DNA from: Lachnospiraceae bacterium
GTDB taxonomy: Bacteria; Bacillota; Clostridia; Lachnospirales; Lachnospiraceae
Reading direction: 5' to 3'
Assembly (NCBI GenBank): GCA_021203465.1
Contig: JAJQBC010000146.1
Span: forward strand, 1-38,910
Length of the DNA: 38,910 nucleotides
A model generated the notes under the pieces. It saw nothing but the letters and a program-made list of their open reading frames with translations. It had not been told where the DNA came from and ran no database searches. This document shows, in pieces, positions 1 through 7,216 of this stretch. Each line of letters begins with the position of its first letter. Positions within the stretch are counted from its first letter, which is position 1. A program made the translations under genes and the position numbers.

Positions 1-521
1 ACAAGAACCTGCGCCACCTCGTCAACACCGGCCTGATTGATGAACAGCTGGGAACCAACCGCGTCAGAGTCCAGCGTCACAACCGTGATACCGGCATCTT
101 TTGCAGTCTCGATCGTAGATTCAAGAGCTTCCGAATCATTCGCCGCAATCGCAATCGCATCTACGCCCTGCGCGATCAGGTTATTGATAACCGTGATCTG
201 TGCCTCCGCAGAAGTATCCTCAGGATACTGAATGATGCACTCGACTCCCAGTTCCTCGCAAGCCTCTTCAAATCCGGAAGCCTCCTTCTCATTGTAAGGG
301 TTTCCGGAAGACTTGGGAACAATCGCAAAGGTAAGCCCGCTGGATTCTGTGGTTTCTTCTGCGGCCTCAGTCTCCTCTTCCTCTTCCTCTGTCTCGGTTT
401 CCTCTTCCATCTCCGTGGTGTCGGTTGTTGTCGACGAGCTGGAGGAGCTGCCGCACGCGGTCAGACCTGCAACCATGGTGGTCGCCAACAGGATTGCGAG
501 AATTTTCTTCATGTTTCTCAT
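1..521 (-). CDS. Sugar ABC transporter substrate-binding lipoprotein (N-terminal part; cut by window edge)
   Basis: This is the extracellular sugar-binding lipoprotein of the ABC importer encoded just upstream. The ATG at 521 follows a GGAAGG ribosome-binding site with 6 nt spacing. About 173 residues are visible. Residues 1-22 are a lipoprotein signal ending in the lipobox LTAC, with Cys23 as the lipidation site. A Ser/Thr/Glu-rich acidic linker of about 35 residues follows, then a periplasmic-binding fold start (FAIVPKSSGNPYNE), typical of RhaS/RbsB/autoinducer-2 type binding proteins (Peripla_BP_4). The C-terminal part lies beyond position 1. It starts 61 nt after the second permease gene, so it is the last visible gene of the transporter operon. 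The exact sugar is not shown; the nearby catabolic genes suggest L-fucose or L-rhamnose. Confidence 0.9.
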   Translation of the reverse strand, partial: MRNMKKILAILLATTMVAGLTACGSSSSSSTTTDTTEMEEETETEEEEEETEAAEETTESSGLTFAIVPKSSGNPYNEKEASGFEEACEELGVECIIQYPEDTSAEAQITVINNLIAQGVDAIAIAANDSEALESTIETAKDAGITVVTLDSDAVGSQLFINQAGVDEVAQVL

Positions 522-582
522 TTCTTTCCTTCCTTTCTTTTTGATAAATTTATATTTACACAATATGCGTAGATATACTGTC

Positions 583-1608
583 TCAGTTTTCTGATGCCGT
601 AGAATCAACTTCTTTTTTCCCCGGTAATTTGAATTTCAGATTCGGCGCCATGACGACAAAAATCAAAAGTGTACCTATAATAATACTGATCGTCTGACTG
701 TTCACGTTGATGAGTCCCAGGCCATAGCGCAGCAAACCGATGATAAAGATTGCAATCAGCGCGCCCGGGAAGGTACCCTTGCCGCCCATACTGGAGATTC
801 CGCCCAGCACGCACATGGAGATGGCTTCCAGCTCGTAGCCGTCCGCAATATCATTTTTGATCGAGCCTACCCAGGAACTGTAGAAAACTCCAGACATTCC
901 ACAGATAAATCCCATCAATGTAAAAACGATAAACCTGATACGCTGCACTCTGATACCGGCATATTCTGCAGCCACCTTATTGGCGCCAATCGCGAACATG
1001 TGCCGTCCAAAGGTCGTCTTGTGCATCACCAGACCGAATACAATCGCCAATATCACAAAGAGAATGAACAGGTAAGGAACCGGACCGATACGGCCATCAT
1101 AAATATTCGCAAACCATTTTACATTTCTCATTCCCTTGGTGGAGGTATCTCCCAGTATGCGCTCCGACAGCCCACGGAAAAGCGTCATCGTTGCCAATGT
1201 GACAATCATCGGCGCAAGCTCTGTAAATTTCGTCAGTACCAGACCATTGAAAGCTCCGCAGGCAAACCCCACCAGCAGGCAGGCGATTATCGCAAGAACG
1301 ATCGAACCAGTGCCGTTGTAGGTGATGCCCAGTATCGTGGCGGAAAGACACACGACAGAGCCGACGGAAAGGTCAATATCTCCAAGAAGCAGGATGTAGG
1401 CCATTGGAAATGCGATAAATCCCTTCACCAGAAAACTGTTAATATTGGTAAACAGGTTGTAAAGATTCAGGTAATTGCTTGACAGACAAATATTCATAAT
1501 ATTTACTGCCAGCAGAATCACGATCAACAGCGCCTCCCAGCAAAAGAGCAGCTCCTTTGCTGTTTTCTGCTTCGTATAACCTATGGTTCTTCCGGATTTC
1601 GTAGCCAT
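583..1608 (-). CDS. Sugar ABC transporter permease (RbsC/RhaQ-like), second permease
   Basis: A 341-residue integral membrane permease of the BPD_transp_2 family (ribose, rhamnose and AI-2 type importers). It has about 8-10 hydrophobic segments. The conserved cytoplasmic region with GANKVAAEYAGIRV and the late ISMCVLGGISSMGGKGT motif, which contacts the ATPase, are both present. Its start overlaps the stop of the preceding permease by one base (TGATG), showing translational coupling. With the neighbouring 331-residue permease it probably forms a heterodimeric channel, as in RhaP/RhaQ and LsrC/LsrD systems. Substrate is inferred from context only. Confidence 0.93.
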   Translation of the reverse strand: MATKSGRTIGYTKQKTAKELLFCWEALLIVILLAVNIMNICLSSNYLNLYNLFTNINSFLVKGFIAFPMAYILLLGDIDLSVGSVVCLSATILGITYNGTGSIVLAIIACLLVGFACGAFNGLVLTKFTELAPMIVTLATMTLFRGLSERILGDTSTKGMRNVKWFANIYDGRIGPVPYLFILFVILAIVFGLVMHKTTFGRHMFAIGANKVAAEYAGIRVQRIRFIVFTLMGFICGMSGVFYSSWVGSIKNDIADGYELEAISMCVLGGISSMGGKGTFPGALIAIFIIGLLRYGLGLINVNSQTISIIIGTLLIFVVMAPNLKFKLPGKKEVDSTASEN

Positions 1609-2603
1609 CAGATCACTCTCCCTTCCAGGTTCCTGCGGTCGATACCGCGCTGCACCAGAACATTAATCACTACAGCGAGCAGAATGATGGCGCCTTTCAG
1701 AGCCTGCTGCCAGAATGCATCGATTCCAATCAGCGTCAGTGATTTACCGATGACGGCCATCATAATCGCCCCGAGCAGAACTCCTACCGCACTGCCCTGC
1801 CCGCCATTCAGGCTGACTCCGCCGATGACGCAGGCCGCTATCACGTCCATCTCCGTTCCCGTGGCCATATCGTTCTGCGCGGAAGCGTAGTATCCGGTAT
1901 ACATGGAACCGCACAGACCTGCAATCGCTCCGCAGATCGCGTAAACCAGGATTTTGATCCGATCAATCTTGATGCCGGAAATTTCCGCGGCCTCCGCATT
2001 GGAACCGACCGCATAGATCTGCCTTCCGAACATCGTCCATTTCAGGAAGACGAAGAAAACAACAAATATAACAATGGTAATGCAGACCAGATGATTGATG
2101 CCGAGGAAAGAACCCTGCGCAAAATCTTTAAAATCCTGCAGCATATATGCCGTGCCGACCCAGGTACTCCCCGAGATCAGATAGGTCATTCCTCTGTATA
2201 TGTACTGAAAACCAAGCGTCGCGATGATCGGTATAACCTTTCCTTTCGCAATCACCAGACCGATCAGCGCTCCTAATGCAAAGCCTAACACCGTCGTGAA
2301 CAGATACACACTCAGACAATTCGGCAAGATTCCGTTCTTCATCAGCAGGCTGCCCGCCATCCCGCAGAATGCAAGCGTCGCGCCAACCGAAATATCAATA
2401 CCGCCGATCAGCAGAACGATCATCATGCCAAAGGAGAGAACCATCGTGTAGGCATAATTTTTCAAAATCGAATTGATGACGCTCACTGTCAGGAAGCTGC
2501 TGTTTCGGAACTGTACAATTGCACAAAGGATAATCAGAACAATCAGCAGGCTGATTTCCCTCTGGCGAAGAATCTCGCTTAATTTCCCTTTCGACTGATT
2601 CAC
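1608..2603 (-). CDS. Sugar ABC transporter permease (RbsC/RhaP-like), first permease
   Basis: A 331-residue membrane permease, paralogous to the next gene. The loop motif GSNAEAAEISGIKI and the motif AACVIGGVSLNGGQGS are characteristic of BPD_transp_2 sugar permeases. It overlaps the upstream ATPase gene by 4 nt (ATGA) and the downstream permease by 1 nt, so the three genes are tightly coupled. The charged N-terminus (about 15 residues) precedes the first transmembrane segment. Confidence 0.93.
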   Translation of the reverse strand: MNQSKGKLSEILRQREISLLIVLIILCAIVQFRNSSFLTVSVINSILKNYAYTMVLSFGMMIVLLIGGIDISVGATLAFCGMAGSLLMKNGILPNCLSVYLFTTVLGFALGALIGLVIAKGKVIPIIATLGFQYIYRGMTYLISGSTWVGTAYMLQDFKDFAQGSFLGINHLVCITIVIFVVFFVFLKWTMFGRQIYAVGSNAEAAEISGIKIDRIKILVYAICGAIAGLCGSMYTGYYASAQNDMATGTEMDVIAACVIGGVSLNGGQGSAVGVLLGAIMMAVIGKSLTLIGIDAFWQQALKGAIILLAVVINVLVQRGIDRRNLEGRVI

Positions 2604-4111
2604 TGCACCGCACTCCTTTCTGCACTCTTTTTCGTCATAGCCAGTTCAAGGATCTTTTCCTGCGTTGTCTCATTCCGACCCAGCTCTCCGGTGACACGGC
2701 CTTCGCACATGACGACAATCCGATCGCACATACCCAGTATCTCCGGCATTTCCGAGGAGATCATGATGATGGCATAGCCCTTGCTTGCCAATTCTCCCAT
2801 AATCTCATAAATCGCTGCTTTTGCGCCGACATCAACGCCCTTTGTCGGCTCGTCCAGAATCAGTACCTGATAATCAGAATTCAAGGCCTTGGCAACCACA
2901 ACCTTCTGCTGATTACCGCCGGACAGTGAACTTGCCTTGTCGAAGATCGTGACGGCTTTCGTATCGACTTCCTCCGCGACATCATGAGCCGCTTTGTTCT
3001 CCTCCTTTTCGTCAATGAAAACACCTTTCACATAGCGCCTGATCTCCGGCAGCGTGATATTGCGGCCAATACCCCAGTCAAGAATCAGTCCCTGCGTCTG
3101 ACGATCCTCCGGCAAAAGGCCAATACCCAGACTCTGCGCATCCGACGCATTTTTTATCGTGACTTCTTTCCCATGTACGAATATCTTGCCGGAACTCAGT
3201 TTTTCAATCCCGCAAATTGTCTGAATAACCTCTGTCCTTCGCGCGCCCACAAGACCGGTCAGACCCAGTATCTCACCTTTCCGGACTGAGAAGGATACAT
3301 CTTTGAAGTAGCCGGTACGTCCCAGCTTTTCTACGCGCAGAACCTCCTCTCCGATCTCAACATCAGGTTTCGGATACAGATCCGTAATCTCACGCCCAAC
3401 CATCGCCTTAATTAAATCCGCGTTGGTAATCTTGTCAACGTCGTAGGTTCCAATATACTTCGCATCACGAAACACGGTGACGCGGGTGGCCAGCGCGTAC
3501 ATGTCCTCGAAACGATGGCTGATAAAGATAATCGAAACGCCTTCATCACGCAGTTTTCTGGCAATGCGATACAATTCCTCAGATTCCCGCTTCGTCAGAG
3601 AGGCCGTTGGCTCATCCATGATGAGGATATGCGCATCCATGGAAAGCGCCTTCGCTATCTCAACCATCTGCTGCTGCGCCACAGAAAGAGTTCCCATCTG
3701 CCTTCTGGAATTGAAATCTGCATTGAGCTCCTTCAGCAGCTTATCCGCCTCATCGTACATCTGTTTCCACTGCACAAAGCCCATGCGAATCTTCTGATGG
3801 CCCATGAAGATATTTTCAGCCACCGTCAGGTGCGGATACGCCGTGACATGCTGATAGATGGCGGCAATGCCCGCTTTCTGCGCCTCACGCGTGTTTTTGA
3901 AACGGACAGGCTTTTCGTTGAGATACATCTCGCCCTCCTCGGCCTGATGCACACCGGTGATCACTTTAATGAATGTAGATTTACCGGCTCCGTTTTCCCC
4001 CATCAGCGCATGAATCTCCCCTGGCCTCAGATCGAATTCCACCTTGTCCAGTGCTTTGACCCCCGGGAAAATCTTTGTAATATCCTTGAGTCTCAGTATC
4101 GTGTCAGCCAT
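2600..4111 (-). CDS. Sugar ABC transporter ATP-binding protein, two nucleotide-binding domains (RbsA/RhaT-like)
   Basis: A 503-residue double ATPase that energises the importer. The first domain has Walker A GENGAGKST at residues 38-46 and Walker B LIMDEPTAS near 165. The second domain has a degenerate P-loop (GLVGARRTE, without GKS/T), signature LSGGNQQKV and Walker B LILDEPTKGVD. One intact and one degenerate site is the usual pattern in the RbsA/MglA/XylG family. It is the first gene of the transporter operon: ATG at 4111 after a purine-rich AAGGAAAGGAAGAGGGG leader. A candidate promoter and regulator repeats lie about 170-240 bp upstream. Confidence 0.95.
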   Translation of the reverse strand: MADTILRLKDITKIFPGVKALDKVEFDLRPGEIHALMGENGAGKSTFIKVITGVHQAEEGEMYLNEKPVRFKNTREAQKAGIAAIYQHVTAYPHLTVAENIFMGHQKIRMGFVQWKQMYDEADKLLKELNADFNSRRQMGTLSVAQQQMVEIAKALSMDAHILIMDEPTASLTKRESEELYRIARKLRDEGVSIIFISHRFEDMYALATRVTVFRDAKYIGTYDVDKITNADLIKAMVGREITDLYPKPDVEIGEEVLRVEKLGRTGYFKDVSFSVRKGEILGLTGLVGARRTEVIQTICGIEKLSSGKIFVHGKEVTIKNASDAQSLGIGLLPEDRQTQGLILDWGIGRNITLPEIRRYVKGVFIDEKEENKAAHDVAEEVDTKAVTIFDKASSLSGGNQQKVVVAKALNSDYQVLILDEPTKGVDVGAKAAIYEIMGELASKGYAIIMISSEMPEILGMCDRIVVMCEGRVTGELGRNETTQEKILELAMTKKSAERSAVQ

Positions 4112-4286
4112 ACACCCCTCTTCCTTCCTTTCCTTTATATTTTCAGAACATTGTATTTACTTGCCTTATCTGCTATCCAAAACTCTTTCTGTCTTTCAGT
4201 GTAAATAATTCCAAATTAGCAAAATATTCCAGCACAGTTTTTTGCCAAAACACCCATAATTAAGGAGCCCCCTAAAATCTGGCATT

Positions 4287-4315
4287 ATTATAATATATGC
4301 AAAATGATTTAACAG
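4287..4315 (-). promoter_or_regulatory. Candidate promoter of the sugar ABC transporter operon
   Basis: On the minus strand there is a perfect -10 TATAAT at 4292-4287. The -35 is poor (TGTTAA or CTGTTA around 4310-4315, 16-17 nt away). A weak -35 is what an activator-dependent promoter would show. Transcription would start near 4280. The regulator repeats sit directly upstream. Confidence 0.4.
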
Positions 4316-4322
4316 CGAACTA

Positions 4323-4351
4323 TCTTGACTAATATACTATACTTTCTTGAC
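4323..4351. promoter_or_regulatory. Direct repeat, candidate binding site of an AraC-type regulator
   Basis: TCTTGAC occurs at 4323-4329 and again at 4345-4351, exactly 22 bp apart, about two helical turns. Relative to the candidate start near 4280 on the minus strand the copies lie at about -45 and -68. AraC-family proteins commonly bind direct repeats about 21 bp apart just upstream of -35. The YesN-like response regulator at 5669-7216 is the obvious candidate. This is inference. Confidence 0.4.
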
Positions 4352-4483
4352 ATCAATATCATAAGCTTCTGTCTGCATCAGCAATGTATACATGCTCTTA
4401 TCTTACTAAATGATAAAATTTTTTCCTTCCCTCCTCCAACTGTAAATTTTTTTGAAATCATGGAAAATCTATGGTTTTTTGCA

Positions 4484-4511
4484 CAAAAAAAAGAGCGTCT
4501 CCGCTCTTTTT
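4484..4511 (-). terminator. Rho-independent terminator of the orphan binding-protein gene
   Basis: On the minus strand the stem AAAGAGC / GCTCTTT with a 6-nt loop is followed by a run of eight T residues. It begins 12 nt past the stop codon of the binding-protein gene. Confidence 0.85.
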
Positions 4512-4520
4512 CCGGGGATA

Positions 4521-5549
4521 TCAGAAATATGTTTCCCACTCCTCGATGTTCTCCGCGTCAAATCGTGTCAGCGACGCCGCGATGACCTCCGTGCCTCCGT
4601 ATTCATTTTCCTGTATCTCTATGGTTCCCATGTCTCCGGTCTCAAAGGTTTCCCCCGCCGCGCCGGTGATCGTCCCCTCCTTCAGAGCCAGAGAGACGCA
4701 GGCGCTCATTCTGCCCAGGTCGACCGGATTCCAGAGATAGAAATAAGGACACACCGCCTCTTCGCCTCTCACGTAAGCGCTCATGGAGGAGGGAAGGCCA
4801 AGGCCGGTCGCCTTCACATCTGTCTCCTCCCGCTCGGCCAGCACCTCCGCCGCAGCCGCCAGCCCCATCGTCGTGGGCGCGCAGATAACCTTCAAATCCG
4901 GATAGTTCTCGAGGAGTTCTTCCGTCTTCTCCTTCGAAGCCTCCGTCTCATCGTTGCCGTATACAATATCCACGAGACGCAGATCCTGATACCTCTCCTC
5001 CTCCATGACGGAACGCATCGCCCGTATCCACGCATTCTGGTTCGTCGCCTGACTGCTGGCCGAGAGGATCGCCCACTGGCCGGAGCCTCCCGTGATATCA
5101 TAGACGGCCTCTATCAGCGTCCGCGCGATCTCCTCCGCGGAGGCCTGATTCACAAAGACCTGCCTGACGTCCGCACTCACATCCGAATCCACCGTCGAGA
5201 TGCAGATCCCCTGCTCCATCGCGTCCGTCAGCACCGAGCTGAGGGCGTCCTCATCGTTCGCCGCCACCGTGATGGAATCCATGCCCTGCATGAGCAGATC
5301 CTGCAGAATCTCGATCTGCGCCTCCGCCGTCGCTTCCTCCGGGTTGTAGATCAGACAGTTTCCCCCGCTGCTCTCGATCACCTCCTGAAAGCCCTGCGCC
5401 ATCCGTTCATTGTAAGCATTTCCCTCAGACTTGGTCACAAACGCGTAGGTTCCGGAATACTCCTCCACCGTCTCGCTTATCTCCCCAGCGCCGGAACAGC
5501 CCGTAAGCAGCACCGCAATAAGCCCCAGCGCTATTATTCTGCTCTTCAT
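4521..5549 (-). CDS. Orphan sugar-binding lipoprotein paired with the two-component system
   Basis: A 342-residue secreted sugar-binding lipoprotein. The ATG at 5549 is preceded by GGAGGAAGG; a longer upstream reading is unlikely because the promoter lies inside it. Residues 1-17 are a signal peptide ending in lipobox LLTGC (Cys18). The periplasmic-binding domain then starts with TYAFVTKSEGNAYNE, paralogous to the transporter lipoprotein at 1-521 (FAIVPKSSGNPYNE). It has its own promoter and terminator, no permease beside it, and is divergent from the response-regulator/kinase pair. The likely role is to present bound sugar to the YesM-type kinase, comparable to XylFII with LytS in clostridia; an accessory transport role is also possible. 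Confidence 0.88.
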   Translation of the reverse strand: MKSRIIALGLIAVLLTGCSGAGEISETVEEYSGTYAFVTKSEGNAYNERMAQGFQEVIESSGGNCLIYNPEEATAEAQIEILQDLLMQGMDSITVAANDEDALSSVLTDAMEQGICISTVDSDVSADVRQVFVNQASAEEIARTLIEAVYDITGGSGQWAILSASSQATNQNAWIRAMRSVMEEERYQDLRLVDIVYGNDETEASKEKTEELLENYPDLKVICAPTTMGLAAAAEVLAEREETDVKATGLGLPSSMSAYVRGEEAVCPYFYLWNPVDLGRMSACVSLALKEGTITGAAGETFETGDMGTIEIQENEYGGTEVIAASLTRFDAENIEEWETYF

Positions 5550-5571
5550 ACCTTCCTCCTGCTTTCGTCTC

Positions 5572-5600
5572 AGTATAACATTTTTCCCTGCTTCCCACAA
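5572..5600 (-). promoter_or_regulatory. Promoter of the orphan sugar-binding lipoprotein gene
   Basis: On the minus strand, TTGTGG (5600-5595), 17 nt, TATACT (5577-5572). The start codon follows 22 nt after the -10. Confidence 0.6.
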
Positions 5601-5614
5601 CCACGCATTTTTCA

Positions 5615-5643
5615 TTGACTTTACTTTTCTGATTGTCTAAAAT
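5615..5643 (+). promoter_or_regulatory. Promoter of the response regulator-kinase operon
   Basis: TTGACT (5615-5620), exactly 17 nt, TAAAAT (5638-5643). The predicted transcription start near 5650 lies after the possible early start codons at 5633 and 5642, so it also decides the start of the next gene. The lipoprotein promoter is back to back with it, about 20 bp away. Confidence 0.7.
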
Positions 5644-5668
5644 GAAGGAAAAGGAGGGGATGCGCCGC

Positions 5669-7216
5669 ATGAAGCTGTTACTGATCGACGACGAGGTGAT
5701 CACAAGGAAAGGCCTTCTGGGCAGCATTGACTGGAAAGCCCTGCAGATCCACCAGATCCTCGAAGCGGAGGACGGACTGCAGGGACTCGCGCTTGCAAGG
5801 AAGCATTCCCCGGAGATTGTGATGACCGATATCCGCATGCCGCGTATGGACGGCATCTCTTTCGCGGACAGGCTGCGGGCATTTCTTCCGAATACCAGCA
5901 TCATTTTCATGAGCGGTTATTCCGACAAGGACTATCTGCGCGCGGCGATCCGCCTCAAGGCGGTGAGCTATGTAGAGAAGCCCATCAATAATGATGAGGT
6001 CGTCCGTGCCGTCACGGAGGCGGTTCGCTTTCACGAGATGATGGAACGCAACCAGTATTCCGAGTATCTTCGTCACCAGGAGAAAGCCTCCCAGCTCACA
6101 TTGGCGCTGACCCGGCCTCTGGGTTCAAATCAGGAGGATGTCATGGAGCTCGTGCGGGAGCTGGGGTTTCCCTTCAGCGCCGGGACCTGCTTCTGTGTTT
6201 TTCTGCTCTCGACACTCCCCGCCTTCGGCAGCATCGAGGATGAGGATCTGAGTCCGGCTCTCCGGCAGCTGCAAAGGCTCTGCCGGGGAAGAGGTTGCGA
6301 CTGTATCTGCGCGCTGAAATACGACTCTACCGTCGTCATCTGCCTGTTCGGAGACGCGATGCAGGACAGGAGCTTCGTCGCGAGACTCGCGGAAAATCTC
6401 CGGGAACAGCTCACGCCTCACTGCTCCCTCTTTCTGGCGACAGGTCCTTCCGTCGTCGGCGTCAGCCGCATCTATGATTCCTACAATCAAGCCGCCGTTC
6501 TGATGCAGGGCAGCTTTTTCTGCGATTACAACAGTATCCTGACAGAACAGGACGCTTCCGCGGCGGACGGCGCTCGCATCGAGCAGGAGTATACGCGCTT
6601 CGCCGAGCTGATCTCCCGCAAAGACAGCGAGGGCGCCGCGCAGATCGCCGACTCCCTCTTCGCATACCTTCGTCAGTCCCGCTCACTCCTCGCCAGCGCA
6701 GTCAAGGATCTCTATTTCAAGCTTTTTATTTCCATGGAAGACGCCTACCGCGTCCAGCTGATTTCCTGTCAGGAAAGCCCCGCGCCGGTCTGGGACCGTA
6801 TTCTTTCCTGCAATACCTTAACAGAACTGCACGAGATGCTGATGGCCGAGCTTTCGCAGCTGAGCGCAGCCGCGGCGAACTCCTTGCAGGAGAGCGGCCC
6901 GGTCGGCCTGATGAAGGAATGCATTTTCAAGAACTACGCAGACTCCGGTCTCTCTGTCAAGGGCATCAGCGAATACGCCTGCCTCTCTGTCGCCTACGCC
7001 TGCACCGTCTTCAAGTCTGAGACCGGCAAGACGCTGAACCAGTATCTGACCGAGTACCGCATGGAGAAGGCACGGCAGCTTCTGCAGGATCCCCGTATCC
7101 GCGTCGCCGATATCTCCGCGCGCATCGGTTATCTGGACAGCGGATACTTCAGCAAAAGCTTTAAAAAGGTGACCGGCCTCACCCCGACCGACTACAGGGA
7201 GAAGCTCATGGCATGA
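5669..7216 (+). CDS. YesN-type response regulator (receiver + AraC DNA-binding domain)
   Basis: A 515-residue cytoplasmic transcription regulator. An N-terminal receiver domain (about 1-120) has the acidic pair Asp8-Asp9, phospho-acceptor Asp54 in the context VMTDIRMPRMDG, and the conserved Lys of VEKP. A middle region of about 280 residues has no clear motif. The C-terminal AraC-type double helix-turn-helix covers about 415-512 (ISARIGYLDSGYFSKSFKKVTG). ATG 5669 is preferred over 5660 because AAGGAGG sits only 2 nt from 5660 but 11 nt from 5669; both lie after the promoter. It overlaps the kinase gene by 4 nt. It probably activates the sugar transporter operon and perhaps the catabolic genes. 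Confidence 0.93.
   Translation: MKLLLIDDEVITRKGLLGSIDWKALQIHQILEAEDGLQGLALARKHSPEIVMTDIRMPRMDGISFADRLRAFLPNTSIIFMSGYSDKDYLRAAIRLKAVSYVEKPINNDEVVRAVTEAVRFHEMMERNQYSEYLRHQEKASQLTLALTRPLGSNQEDVMELVRELGFPFSAGTCFCVFLLSTLPAFGSIEDEDLSPALRQLQRLCRGRGCDCICALKYDSTVVICLFGDAMQDRSFVARLAENLREQLTPHCSLFLATGPSVVGVSRIYDSYNQAAVLMQGSFFCDYNSILTEQDASAADGARIEQEYTRFAELISRKDSEGAAQIADSLFAYLRQSRSLLASAVKDLYFKLFISMEDAYRVQLISCQESPAPVWDRILSCNTLTELHEMLMAELSQLSAAAANSLQESGPVGLMKECIFKNYADSGLSVKGISEYACLSVAYACTVFKSETGKTLNQYLTEYRMEKARQLLQDPRIRVADISARIGYLDSGYFSKSFKKVTGLTPTDYREKLMA

Larger units (their letters stand above)
4112..4483. other. Long AT-rich regulatory region upstream of the sugar transporter operon
   Basis: No protein gene is supported here. 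The stretch separates the end of the orphan binding-protein gene from the ATPase start. Read on the minus strand it holds a direct repeat of TCTTGAC (4323-4329 and 4345-4351 on plus), a TATAAT-like -10 at 4287-4292 and a leader of about 170 nt. Base composition is clearly more AT-rich than the flanking genes. Confidence 0.6.

Noticed and set aside
4196-4237. Possible 13-codon leader peptide (ATG GGT GTT ...) in the transporter leader on the minus strand
   Set aside because: The purine-rich stretch before it is about 10 nt away, there is no clustered regulatory codon and no attenuator hairpin; too weak to annotate.
4452-5618. 388-codon open frame on the plus strand
   Set aside because: Antisense to the orphan sugar-binding lipoprotein; Arg/His-rich translation typical of a shadow frame.
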